Below are positions 1-8,573 of a stretch of DNA of 64,000 nt, piece by piece (positions within the stretch are counted from its first letter, which is position 1; the number at the start of each line of letters is the position of its first letter). The position numbers and the translations under genes were made by a program. The DNA comes from Amycolatopsis sp. NBRC 101858. Its GTDB lineage: Bacteria > Actinomycetota > Actinomycetes > Mycobacteriales > Pseudonocardiaceae. The stretch is taken from assembly GCF_030269325.1 (NCBI RefSeq), contig NZ_BSTD01000002.1, positions 1,240,001 through 1,304,000 of the forward strand. The letters run 5' to 3'. The notes under the pieces were generated by a model. That model was given only the letters and a program-made list of their open reading frames with translations. It was not told the DNA's origin and did no database searches.

Positions 1-524
1 AGCAGGTCACCGCGGAAGAAGGCGAGGAAGTCCTGGTCGGCGACCACCTGCGTGCGGCGGCCGCTGAGCCGCTCGGCGAGCCCGCGTGCCGAGACGTACA
101 TCGCGAGCGTCGCGATGAACGGGACGACCTTGCCGTAGGAGACGAGCACGCCGTTGACCAGCCCGCAGCCGAGGCCGACCGCGAGTCCGCAGAGGACCAT
201 GATCCACGGCCCGTAGGACTGGGTGGCCAGCGTGGTGAGCCAGACGCTCGACAAGGCGACGATCGAGCCGACGGACAGGTCGATGCCGCCGCTGATGATC
301 ACGAACGTCATGCCGACGCTGACCACGCCGATCGCCGCGGCCAGCCGCAGGATCGTCGAGATGTTGCTTTCGGTGAAGAACAGCTCGGGCCGGGTGAACT
401 GGCCGACCAGGCAGAGCACGACGAGCACCCCGGCCAGGCCGAGCAGCCGCGGGTCGGCCCGGAAGGAGAACCGCTTCCGTTCGACGGGAAGCGCTTCCTG
501 TGGTGCTGCTTGCGTTTCGGTCAT
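1..524 (-). CDS. Ribose-type sugar ABC transporter permease (3' end off window)
   Basis: Membrane-spanning subunit of a ribose/xylose-type (RbsC family, BPD_transp_2) sugar importer. Only the first ~174 codons are present; the rest runs off the left edge. The ATG overlaps the stop of the upstream ATPase gene in an ATGA, which fixes the start and couples translation. Visible are a charged cytoplasmic N-terminus of about 25 residues, hydrophobic segments at about 28-42 and 58-78, and the family motif ISGGIDLSVGS at residues 77-87. It follows the ATPase and a ROK repressor in one operon; the periplasmic sugar-binding protein is not in view. The substrate cannot be read from the sequence. Confidence 0.93.
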   Translation of the reverse strand, partial: MTETQAAPQEALPVERKRFSFRADPRLLGLAGVLVVLCLVGQFTRPELFFTESNISTILRLAAAIGVVSVGMTFVIISGGIDLSVGSIVALSSVWLTTLATQSYGPWIMVLCGLAVGLGCGLVNGVLVSYGKVVPFIATLAMYVSARGLAERLSGRRTQVVADQDFLAFFRGDL

Positions 525-2023
525 GCCGCGCTCCCCTCGAGAATCACGTCGAGCACCTCGGCCTCGGTCAGCCCCGCCGACGGCCGGTCGGCGAGGACAC
601 GGCCCTCGCGCAGCACCAGCACCCGGTCGGACAGCCCGAGCACCTCGGGGATTTCACTGGACACCAGCACGATCGCGACACCGGTCGCGGCCAGCTCGTC
701 GATCAGCCGGTAGAGCTCGGCGCGGGCGCCGACGTCGACGCCGCGCGTGGGCTCGTCGAGCAGCAGCACCTTGCAGCCGCGGACCAGCCACCGGGCGAGC
801 ACCGCCTTCTGCTGGTTGCCGCCCGAGAGCGTGCGGACGATCCGGCGCGGGTCGGCGGGCCGCAGGTCGAGGCGCCGCAGGCTCGCGCCGGAGTCGTCCA
901 GTTCCTTCGCGCGCTCGGTGAACCCGAGCTTCGAGTAGCGGCCGAGGCTGGCCAGGGTCACGTTGTGCGCCACCGAAAGGTCGAGCAGGAGGCCCTGGCT
1001 CTTGCGCTCCTCCGGAGCCAGCCCGATCCCCGCCTTGACAGCGGCCTGGACGTTGCCGGGGGTCAGCGCTTTTCCTTGGACGGTCACGGTTCCGCGGTCG
1101 GCCTTGCGCGCGCCGAAGATCGTCTCCAGCAGCTCGCTGCGGCCGGAACCGACCAGCCCGGCGATGCCGACGACCTCGCCCGCGTGGACGGTGAAGCCGA
1201 CGTCTTCGAACTCGCCTTCCCGGGTCAGCCCCTCGACTTCGAGGGCACGTTGGGACCGGTCGGCGTGGCCGTCGTGGCGCGGCCCGAAGACCGTCTCGAC
1301 CTTGCGCCCGGCCATCAGCGCGACCAGGTCGGCGGTCGGCGTCGTGCGGGCGTCGAGGCCGGTGCCGACGGTCCGGCCGTCCTTGAGCACGGTCACCCGG
1401 TGCCCGATCCGGCGCAGCTCCTCGAGCCGGTGCGAGATGTAGACGACCGCGACGCCGTCCGCGGTCAGCTCGCCGACGATGCGGAAGAGGTTGTCGACCT
1501 CCTCGCCGGCCAGCGCGGCGGTGGGCTCGTCCATCACGAGCAGCCGGGCGTCGTGGGCCAGCGCGCGGGCCATCGACACGAGCTGCTGCCCGGCGGCCGA
1601 CAGCTTGCCGACCTCGTGCCACGGCCGGATGCCGGGGTGGCCGAGCCGGGCCATCAGCCGGGCGGCTTCGTCACGGGCCTGGGAGATCCTGGTGAACCCG
1701 AACCGGGCGCGCTCGTGGCCGAGGAAGATGTTGTCCGCCACGGAAAGCCCGGGCACGAGGTCGAGCTCCTGGTACATCGTGGCGATGCCCAGACGCAGCG
1801 CGTCGACCGGGGTGCCGAGCGACACCGGCTCGCCCTGCCAGGTGATCTCCCCGGTGTCGGGCTGGTGCGCCCCGGCGAGGACCTTGATCAGCGTCGACTT
1901 CCCCGCGCCGTTCTGGCCGAGCAGGCAGTGCACCTCGCCGGGTTCGACGTCGAGGTCGACGCCGTCCAGCGCGCGCACCCCCGGGAAGGTCTTCACGATT
2001 CCGCGAACGGAAAGCAGGCTCAT
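521..2023 (-). CDS. Sugar ABC transporter ATPase with two fused ABC domains (RbsA/XylG type)
   Basis: Cytoplasmic ATPase of the adjacent sugar importer, 500 residues, the usual length for the RbsA/XylG/MglA class in which two ABC domains are fused. The first domain has a canonical Walker A, GQNGAGKST, at residues 36-44 and a divergent signature LSAAGQQ near 144. The second has a degenerate P-loop GLVGSGRSE near 288 and the signature LSGGNQQK near 400, typical of the family, where only one site is fully catalytic. Its start overlaps the ROK gene stop and its stop overlaps the permease start (both ATGA), so three genes are translationally coupled. The sugar is unknown; ribose or another pentose or hexose is possible. 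Confidence 0.95.
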   Translation of the reverse strand: MSLLSVRGIVKTFPGVRALDGVDLDVEPGEVHCLLGQNGAGKSTLIKVLAGAHQPDTGEITWQGEPVSLGTPVDALRLGIATMYQELDLVPGLSVADNIFLGHERARFGFTRISQARDEAARLMARLGHPGIRPWHEVGKLSAAGQQLVSMARALAHDARLLVMDEPTAALAGEEVDNLFRIVGELTADGVAVVYISHRLEELRRIGHRVTVLKDGRTVGTGLDARTTPTADLVALMAGRKVETVFGPRHDGHADRSQRALEVEGLTREGEFEDVGFTVHAGEVVGIAGLVGSGRSELLETIFGARKADRGTVTVQGKALTPGNVQAAVKAGIGLAPEERKSQGLLLDLSVAHNVTLASLGRYSKLGFTERAKELDDSGASLRRLDLRPADPRRIVRTLSGGNQQKAVLARWLVRGCKVLLLDEPTRGVDVGARAELYRLIDELAATGVAIVLVSSEIPEVLGLSDRVLVLREGRVLADRPSAGLTEAEVLDVILEGSAA

Positions 2024-3204
2024 ACCGAGGCCTCCTCGATGAGCGTCGGGTTCGCGAACAGCCGCTCGGCGGCCAGGTGCGCGGCGCCCCGGAGCGGGGC
2101 TTTGAGGCCGAGTGCCGACGGCACCACCGCGGCGTGGCCGAGCGGCCGGACGGCGAGCTCGACGCGGATCGGCTCGACCAGCCAGTCCCCGAGCTCGGCG
2201 AAGTAGCCGCCGAGGACGACGACGTCCGGGTCGAGCACGTCGACCACAGTGGACAGTGCGACCCCGAGGGCGACGCCGAGGCCGTGGACCGCGGTGGCCG
2301 CGCGCTGGTCGCCGTGGCGGACGCGGTGCTTCAGCTGGGCGACCCGGCCGTCGATGCCGAGGGAGGGATCGTGCAGCGGGTCACCGGGAGGGGCCGCCGC
2401 GCGCAGGACGGCGGCCAGGTTCGCCTTCGTCTCGAGGCAGCCGGTCCGGCCGCACGAGCAGCGTTCGCCGGACGGGTCGACGGCGATGTGCCCGACCTCG
2501 CCCGCGAAGCCGCGTGCGCCGCGCAGGATGGCGCCGCCGGAGACGAGCCCGCCGCCGACCGCCGTGCCGCCGCTGAGGTAGAACAGCTCACCGGCGCCGG
2601 CGGCCGACTCGGCGAGCGCGCCGAGGTTGGCCTCGTTGTCCACCGCGATGGCGTCGGCCGGGAGGTCCAGCCGGGCCGCCATCAGCCCGGCGATTTCGGC
2701 GTCCCGCCAGCGCAGGGCGGGAGCGAGCCGCAGCACGGCCGCGGCCGAGTCGACCAGCCCGGGCACCGAGATCGCGACCCCGACCGGCGGGCCGGGCAGC
2801 ACCCGGTGGGCGAGGTGGGCGAGCTCGTCCATGCCTCTCTGGAGCCCGAGCGCGGCGACGTCGACGGTCTCCGTCCGCTCGGCCAGCACGCGGCCGCCGA
2901 GATCGGTGACGAGCGCCGAGAGCCGGTCGGCCTCGATGCTCAAGGCGAGGGCGTAGGCGTCTTCGCCGTGCAGTTCGACCAGCCGGCTCGGCCGCCCGTT
3001 GCCGGGGAGGACACCGGCGGGCCGGACCAGGCCGCGCCCGGCGAGCTCGGTGAGCAGGCCGGGAACCGCCGACTTCGCGATCCCGCAGCGGGCGGCGAGC
3101 TGGGTGCGCGAGAGCGGTCCGGTGCGCAGGGCTCGCAGGACGGCGGCCAGGTTCGCGGTACGCGGGCTCGCCGGATCGGCTCGCCTCGTCCCGGTGACGG
3201 CCAC
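2020..3204 (-). CDS. ROK-family transcriptional regulator, first gene of the sugar-uptake operon
   Basis: Probable sugar-responsive repressor (NagC/XylR branch of the ROK family), 394 residues. A winged helix-turn-helix occupies about residues 15-75 (SRTQLAARCGIAKSAV is the HTH core). The sugar-kinase-like fold follows, with the metal-binding cluster CSCGRTGCLE and the preceding GHIAVDP characteristic of ROK proteins. It is the promoter-proximal gene of an operon with a ribose-type ABC importer, its stop overlapping the ATPase start, so it most likely regulates that importer according to the transported sugar. A good sigma-70-type promoter lies just upstream and a 14-bp dyad further up may be its operator. 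Whether it keeps any sugar kinase activity cannot be told. Confidence 0.93.
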   Translation of the reverse strand: MAVTGTRRADPASPRTANLAAVLRALRTGPLSRTQLAARCGIAKSAVPGLLTELAGRGLVRPAGVLPGNGRPSRLVELHGEDAYALALSIEADRLSALVTDLGGRVLAERTETVDVAALGLQRGMDELAHLAHRVLPGPPVGVAISVPGLVDSAAAVLRLAPALRWRDAEIAGLMAARLDLPADAIAVDNEANLGALAESAAGAGELFYLSGGTAVGGGLVSGGAILRGARGFAGEVGHIAVDPSGERCSCGRTGCLETKANLAAVLRAAAPPGDPLHDPSLGIDGRVAQLKHRVRHGDQRAATAVHGLGVALGVALSTVVDVLDPDVVVLGGYFAELGDWLVEPIRVELAVRPLGHAAVVPSALGLKAPLRGAAHLAAERLFANPTLIEEASV

Positions 3205-3256
3205 GGTGCCCCCAACTTGTGCTGCGCACTGAACGGACTTTGTCTCTCAGGCAGCG

Positions 3257-3285
3257 AAAGTAGGGTGGTCTGCATCACTCGTCAA
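3257..3285 (-). promoter_or_regulatory. Sigma-70-type promoter for the ROK/sugar ABC operon
   Basis: On the minus strand TTGACG (3285-3280) is followed after exactly 17 nt by TACTTT (3262-3257), about 50 bp before the ROK start at 3204. A short dyad CATCAC-N7-GTGATG (3273-3291) overlaps the -35 box and could be a repressor site. Seen in sequence; activity is inferred. Confidence 0.7.
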
Positions 3286-3336
3286 GGTGATGTCGTCGCG
3301 GTTAGTCCGGTTTTCACCCGGATAGACGTGCGGAAC

Positions 3337-3375
3337 CGGACAGACTTTCGCTCTGGCGATACGAAAGTCTGTCCG
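3337..3375. repeat. Perfect 14-bp inverted repeat, candidate operator
   Basis: Arms CGGACAGACTTTCG (3337-3350) and CGAAAGTCTGTCCG (3362-3375) are exact complements around an 11-nt spacer. It lies 50-90 bp upstream of the -35 box of the ROK/sugar operon, and the AT-richer arms stand out from their surroundings. No run of T follows on either strand, so a regulator site is more likely than a terminator. ROK proteins often bind such spaced dyads. Candidate binders are the ROK at 2020-3204 or the one at 3645-4847. Confidence 0.55.
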
Positions 3376-3565
3376 ATTCTGACATTACGACGGGAAGTTG
3401 TTCAGCAACGGAATGTGAAGGGGAGGTCATCGGCAGGTTTCCGATGGCCGACGGCGGCGGGCGCCGGCCGACCTCGGCGGGACGTCGGCCGGCGGCGGAA
3501 AGTGAGCGGTGCGGTGAGTTGCTGTGGGTGATTGGCCGGTCGGCTGGCGGACCGCGCCGGTAGCG

Positions 3566-3600
3566 GCCAGCGCACCGGCGGGCCACGCCGGTGCGCTGGC
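3566..3600 (-). terminator. Hairpin terminator downstream of the second ROK gene
   Basis: A perfect 14-bp stem (3566-3579 with 3587-3600) encloses a 7-nt loop, about 45 bp past the stop codon of the minus-strand ROK gene. There is no clear U-tract, as is common for actinomycete terminators. The rest of the 3205-3644 gap holds only the promoter and dyad described separately. Confidence 0.6.
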
Positions 3601-3644
3601 AGGCCACGACGGTGGCGCGACCGCGTCACCGGCGGCCGCGCGCG

Positions 3645-4847
3645 TCAACTGCTGAGCGTGAAAGCCCGATCCGTCGCCGACCAGGCCGCCCCGATCACGC
3701 CCGCCGTCTCGCCCAGCTCCGACAGCACGATCGGCAGGTTCCCCGTCGCCAGGGGCAGCGACCTCCGGTACACCGCGCCGCGGACCTCGGCCAGGAGCTG
3801 GTGCCCCAGCTGGGCCACGCCGCCGCCGATCACCACCATGCCCGGGTTGAGGAAGCTGACCAGCGATGCCACCACCTGGCCGACCCGGCGACCGCCGTCG
3901 CGGATGAGGTTGACCGCGCCGAAGTCGCCCGCCGCTGCCGCCCGGCCCACGTCGCGGGCCGTGACCACGCCGCGGTCGGCCGCCACCTCGGCGAGGTGGG
4001 CCGACCGGCCGCTGCGGGCCAGGGCCAGCCCGTCGCGGGCCAGCGCCGCCCCGCCGAAGTAGGCCTCCAGGCAGCCGACCTCGCCGCACGCGCACGTCGG
4101 GCCGAAGTCGTCGAGGCGGATGTGCCCGATGTCGCCCGCCGTGCCGGCGACGCCGCGGTAGACCTTGCCGCCGAGCACGATCCCGCAGCCGATGCCGGTG
4201 CCGATCTTGACGAACATCAGGTCGTCGGTCGAGCGCGCGACCCCGGCGTGGCGCTCGCCCAGCGCCATCGCGTTGACGTCGTTGTCCACCGCGACCGGGC
4301 AGCCCCAGTGCCCGCCGAGGTGGTCCCGCACGTTGAACCGGTCCCAGCCCGGCATGATCGGCGGCGCGACCGCCATCCCCTCGGCGAAGCTGACCGGCCC
4401 CGGCAGCCCGATGCCCGCCGCGACCAGCCGGCCGGGCGCCTCGTCGCGCACCTTCTCGGCGAGTTCGGCGACCCGCCGCAGCACCGGGTGCGGCCCCTGC
4501 CGGACGTCGCAGTCCTCGACGGCGTGCGCGAGCACCTCGCACGAAGCGTCGGTGACCGCCACCCCGACCGACGTCGCGCCGACGTCCACCGCGAGCACCC
4601 GCAGGTCACCCGCGAGCCGGACCAGTGTCGAACGCCGGCCGCCGCGGCTGGCCGAAGGCCCCGCCGTCTCGACCAGCCCGACCTCGCCGAGCCGGGTCAC
4701 CTCGGCGCCGACCCGGGCCCGCGGCAGCTCGAGCCGCTCCCCCAGCTCGACCCGCGACATCGGGCCCTCGTCCCGCAACAGGGTGAGCAGCCGGGTCTGG
4801 TGCCGGGTTTCGACCATCGAGTGCTCCGTGCCGGATGCCACGCTCAT
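3645..4847 (-). CDS. ROK-family transcriptional regulator
   Basis: Second ROK protein, 400 residues from the ATG at 4847. The N-terminal HTH spans about 15-70 (MSRVELGERLELPRARV). The ROK domain holds the DxGAT phosphate-binding-like motif (AVDVGATSVGV), a VDNDVNAMALGE segment and the metal cluster CACGEVGCLE. It is transcribed alone, with a terminator behind it and a contractile-injection-type ATPase ending 168 bp upstream. A TAGGCT -10 box (4860-4855) ends only 7 nt before the ATG, so the mRNA would be nearly leaderless. A later ATG at 4817 is possible but has no better ribosome site. The ligand is unknown; no sugar enzymes adjoin it, so its target may be distant. Confidence 0.92.
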   Translation of the reverse strand: MSVASGTEHSMVETRHQTRLLTLLRDEGPMSRVELGERLELPRARVGAEVTRLGEVGLVETAGPSASRGGRRSTLVRLAGDLRVLAVDVGATSVGVAVTDASCEVLAHAVEDCDVRQGPHPVLRRVAELAEKVRDEAPGRLVAAGIGLPGPVSFAEGMAVAPPIMPGWDRFNVRDHLGGHWGCPVAVDNDVNAMALGERHAGVARSTDDLMFVKIGTGIGCGIVLGGKVYRGVAGTAGDIGHIRLDDFGPTCACGEVGCLEAYFGGAALARDGLALARSGRSAHLAEVAADRGVVTARDVGRAAAAGDFGAVNLIRDGGRRVGQVVASLVSFLNPGMVVIGGGVAQLGHQLLAEVRGAVYRRSLPLATGNLPIVLSELGETAGVIGAAWSATDRAFTLSS

Positions 4848-4854
4848 TCGCCTC

Positions 4855-4948
4855 AGCCTACTGCGTCGGTTGTCCTGCCCCGGGGAGCGCCGCTGGTCGC
4901 GGCCGGGTTGTCGAGGGGTAGTCGACGACTGTCGACGGATTGTCGACG
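4855..4948 (-). promoter_or_regulatory. Probable leaderless promoter with four helically phased GTCGA(C/G)G repeats
   Basis: The -10 box TAGGCT lies at 4860-4855, just before the ROK start at 4847; no good -35 is visible. Upstream, the heptamer GTCGACG (first copy GTCGAGG) occurs at 4910, 4921, 4931 and 4942, spaced 11, 10 and 11 bp, i.e. one turn apart. Repeats of this kind are what SARP/OmpR-type activators recognise. The rest of the 4848-5014 gap shows nothing else. Confidence 0.4.
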
Positions 4949-5014
4949 GCCCCTGCCACGGTGACACCCAGGGCTCGACGGGAGGGGGTGATCGGCATGT
5001 CCGCGGACGCAACG

Positions 5015-7081
5015 TCAGCCGGGCAGGGTGGGCTCCGTCCACACCTTGCCCATCTTTTCGAACTCGCGGCGGGTGGCGCTCAGGACGTGCCGCCTGCCGA
5101 TCTCGCTCTTGTCGACCGCGGCCAGGAACGCGGCGTTCAGCGCGATGTTCTTGATGTTGCCGCCGGAGATCGTGAAGTGCCCGGCCAGCTCGGCGAAGTC
5201 CACGTCGGCGGCCAGCGGCGCCTCGGCCGGGAAGACGGCCCGCCAGATCCGGCGCCGGCTGTCGGCCTCCGGGAACGGGAACTCGACGACGAACCGCAGC
5301 CGCCGGGTGAACGCCTCGTCGAGGTTCTGCCGGAGGTTGCTGGCCAGGACCACCACGCCGTCGTACTCGTCCATCTTCTGCAGCAGGTAGCTGGTCTCGA
5401 TGTTGGCGTACCGGTCGTGCGCGTCGGACACCTCGGTGCGCTTGCCGAACAGCGCGTCCGCCTCGTCGAAGAACAGGATCGCGTTGCCGGTGCGGGCCTC
5501 GTCGAAGATCTTCGCGAGGTTCTTCTCCGTCTCGCCGATGTACTTGCTGACCACCTGGGACAGGTCCACCTGGTAGACGTCCAGGCCGAGGTCGACGGCC
5601 AGCACCTCGGCGGCCATCGTCTTGCCGGTGCCCGGCGGGCCGCTGAACAGCGCGCTCAGGCCCTTGCCCCGCGCCAGCTTCGCGCCGAAGCCCCAGCTCT
5701 CGAGCACCTGGTGCCGGTGGTCGAACTGGTCGCGGATCTCGTGCAGCACCGCCACCTGGTCGGCGGGCAGCACCAGGTCGTCCCAGCGGGCGGTGGCCGT
5801 CATCTTCACCGCGACACCGCCGAGCGTGCGGGCGGACTGCTGCCGGCAGGCGGCGGACACGTCGGCCAGCCGCAGCGGCCCCGGCTCGGGCGCCATCAGC
5901 CGGTTGTCCCGGGCCAGCCGGACCACGGCCGGGATGCGGCCGGCGGGCAGCCGGTACCGCCCGGCCAGCTCGCCGGCCCACGACTCGGCCTCCGGTCCGC
6001 AGCCGGCCAGGCAGGCGCGCCAGATGTCCGTGCTGCGCGCGAGATCCGGCAGGGGCACCGCGAGGGGGACGACGGCGTCGCCGGGCGGCCACTCGGACTC
6101 GCCGCTGAGGACCACCAGTCCCTGGTGCCCGGCCAGCGCCGGCATCAGCGCGGCGCGGCTCAGCGTGTCGGCTCCGGCGACGTGCACGGCGGCTCCGTGC
6201 AGCAGGCCTTCGCGCAATGCCAGGCGAAGCAGGGAAACGTCGTCGCCGAGGCTCGCGCCGTCGACGCTGACCAACGGCACGCCGAGGCGCTCGGCGCAGC
6301 GCATCGCCAGCGCCCGCTTGCCGGACCCCGCCTGCCCCTGCAGGTAGAAGACGACCGGCCGGTGCTCACCCAAGCGCACCATCCGGTCGGCCAGGCCGGC
6401 CTCGGGGCGGGGACCAGCCTCGAGGCCGGTCGCCGGGTACAGCCGGGCGTGCCCGGCCAGGCGGGCGTCGAGCCCCGCGGTGCCGAGCAGGAACCGGGTG
6501 ATCCGCGGGTCCAGCGCGAGGAACCGGCCCAGGCCGGACGAGCCGGACGGGCTGTGCGGGTCCTCGACCGGCCGCAGGATCCCGGAGCGCAGGAGCGGCG
6601 CGCTGTCGTCGAACACCGCCTGGGCCGCCCAGCGCTCGCGTTCGCCGGCGCACACCAGATCCAGGACGAGATCGACGCTCGGCCGCTGCCGGGTGATGTC
6701 GTCCTGCAGGTACGCGTAGAGCCGGTCGTACTTGCGGCGCAGCTCGGGCGCCAGGCAGATCAGCACCGCGTCGAGCTCGAGGGCGGACAGGCCGAAGATC
6801 CGGCCGAGCTCCGGCAGCGGCAGCACGCCGTCACTGGCCGCGACCCGCGCGGCCACGTGAGCGGTGAACTCCGCGAGCCCGGACCGGTCCGGCACCGGAT
6901 CGGCGGCCTCGCCGCCCAGCAGCGACTCGACCTCCTGCCGCGTCACGTACATCGCCCGGTTCACCTGGCCGGCGCCGTCGGCGGCGTCCACCGCCTTCAG
7001 CCGCGTGCCGATCAGCAGATCCAGCCGGTGCAATTCGTCGGCCAGGTGTTCCCCGCAGTTCGCATACTCCCGTGCCGTCAC
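5015..7081 (-). CDS. AAA+ ATPase of the eCIS (Afp15-like) family
   Basis: AAA+ ATPase of the kind found in extracellular contractile injection clusters (Afp/PVC, Afp15-like), where it is thought to act in particle assembly or cargo loading. It has 688 residues from a GTG at 7081, chosen because GAAGGGGGA lies 7-8 nt ahead. An N-terminal helical region is followed by a first nucleotide-binding fold with a degenerate P-loop GQAGSGKRA near residue 252, then the catalytic AAA+ domain: Walker A SGPPGTGKT near 483, Walker B ILFFDEADALFGKR, a sensor region VVLASN and an arginine-rich segment FTRRLRFVVEFP. The gene is divergent from baseplate-like genes with no room for two promoters. It appears complete. 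Confidence 0.9.
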   Translation of the reverse strand: MTAREYANCGEHLADELHRLDLLIGTRLKAVDAADGAGQVNRAMYVTRQEVESLLGGEAADPVPDRSGLAEFTAHVAARVAASDGVLPLPELGRIFGLSALELDAVLICLAPELRRKYDRLYAYLQDDITRQRPSVDLVLDLVCAGERERWAAQAVFDDSAPLLRSGILRPVEDPHSPSGSSGLGRFLALDPRITRFLLGTAGLDARLAGHARLYPATGLEAGPRPEAGLADRMVRLGEHRPVVFYLQGQAGSGKRALAMRCAERLGVPLVSVDGASLGDDVSLLRLALREGLLHGAAVHVAGADTLSRAALMPALAGHQGLVVLSGESEWPPGDAVVPLAVPLPDLARSTDIWRACLAGCGPEAESWAGELAGRYRLPAGRIPAVVRLARDNRLMAPEPGPLRLADVSAACRQQSARTLGGVAVKMTATARWDDLVLPADQVAVLHEIRDQFDHRHQVLESWGFGAKLARGKGLSALFSGPPGTGKTMAAEVLAVDLGLDVYQVDLSQVVSKYIGETEKNLAKIFDEARTGNAILFFDEADALFGKRTEVSDAHDRYANIETSYLLQKMDEYDGVVVLASNLRQNLDEAFTRRLRFVVEFPFPEADSRRRIWRAVFPAEAPLAADVDFAELAGHFTISGGNIKNIALNAAFLAAVDKSEIGRRHVLSATRREFEKMGKVWTEPTLPG

Positions 7082-7117
7082 CGGAAATCCCCCTTCGGAT
7101 GCACTCACGAATGGAAG

Positions 7118-8560
7118 GTCCCCACCGACTGGGCCGCCCAGCGGCCGAGCACCGCCCAGGCGGGCCCGGGCTGGACGACGGTCACCGCCCGCGACACCGC
7201 GCAGACGCTCACCACCCCGCGGTTCTGGGTCGGCCTGCGCCTGGCCAACACGAAGACGACGCCGCTGACCATCGGGATCGACCGCGTGCTGTTCAACGCG
7301 GCCGGCGCCCACAACGCGCTGACGATCCCCACGCCCGAGCCGCTCGGCCAGAGCACCGGGCAGCCGTTCCAGATCTTCGGCCTGGCCCACCGGCCGCTGT
7401 TCCGGCGCCCGGACACCATCACGCCCTACGACCACCTGACGGTCCAGGTCGGCGTCGGCAAGCCCCCGGTGTGGCAGACGTGGACGGCCGTCGCCGACCT
7501 GCCGCCCGGGCCCGGCCAGGTGTACCGGGTCGACCCGGTCACCGCGGAGATCAGCTTCGGCAGCTACGACGAGCAGGCCAAGACCGGCCACGGCACGGTT
7601 CCCCCGGCGGGCAGCCAGATCCGTGCCCTGTCGTACAAGTACGTGGCCGGCGGGGTGGCCGGCAACGTGGCGCCCGGCCAGGTGACCATCCTCGGGCCCA
7701 CGCCCGGCGGCGGGCTCCCGAGCGGGATCACCGCGGTGACCAACCTCGGCCCCGGCCTGGACGGCTCGGACGAGGAGGCGCTGGACGACACCCTGCGCCG
7801 CGCCCCGGACGCCCTCAAGGTGCGCGACCGCGCGGTCACCGCCGCCGACTACGAGTTCCTGGCCGCCGAGGCCACCACCGACGTCGTGATCGTGCGCGCC
7901 CTGCCGCCGCGGCTGCAGGAGGCCGACGGCGCCGGCAACGCCTGGAAGAAGGGCGATCCCTGGGCGTTCGCCGGGATCAGCCGGGCCCCCGGCACGGTGA
8001 ACCTCGTCGTGGTGCCCGACCAGGGACCGGCCGTGCCTCAGCCGGCGCCGACCCCGGACCTCGTCCGGGAGATCCAGACCTACCTCGACGCGCGGCGGGA
8101 CCTGTCCGCGCGCCTCACCGTCATCGGTCCCCGCTACCTGCCGATCATCGTCAAGGCGGAGGTCACGTTCTTCCCGCAGGCGCCCAACTCGACGGCCGAC
8201 CAGAACAAGGTCAAGGCCGACATGCTGGACAAGATCAAGGCGTTCCTGCACCCGGCGCGCGGCGGCCCGGACGGGCGCGGCTGGCAGGTGGGGCAGCCGG
8301 TGGTCGTCTCCGACCTGTTCCGCGCGATCACGCCGCCGGAGGACACCGCCTTCCTCTCCAGCCTGCTGGTCAAGCCGGACATCCCGGTGTACCACCTGCC
8401 GCCGCTGAACCCGGCGGGCACCACGGGCAACTGGAGCAACCTCGAACGGCCCTTCGCGCTCTCGGACTACGGCGCGGCCGTCCGCGTCGCGGACTACGAG
8501 CTCGTGTGCGCGGCCGCCGACAACCTGCACACCATCACCGTCATCCTCGCGTCGAGCTGA
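7118..8560 (+). pseudogene. Baseplate assembly protein, J-like (Afp11/TIGR02243 type), 5'-truncated
   Basis: C-terminal ~480 residues of a putative phage-type baseplate assembly protein. Recognisable are the VPTDW entry, a WVGLRL strand, the long ordered region with SFGSYDEQAKTG and GGVAGNVAPGQV, and the J-like end with DALKVRDRAVTAADYEFLA. Family members normally carry several hundred more N-terminal residues. The first 55 codons after the homology begins contain no ATG, GTG or TTG; the first in-frame start is a GTG at 7286, inside a conserved region. The homology begins within about 40 bp of the start of the divergent ATPase gene, so the 5' part was probably removed by deletion or inversion. 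A shortened protein from 7286 is possible. It is followed 13 bp later by the tail-protein gene. Confidence 0.75.
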
Positions 8561-8573
8561 AGGAAGCCTTGCG

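Noticed and set aside
4940-7100. Long plus-strand open frame opposite the AAA+ ATPase, continuous with the baseplate frame
   Set aside because: Antisense frames stay open in DNA this GC-rich; its translation has no recognisable domains, while the minus strand encodes clear AAA+ motifs.
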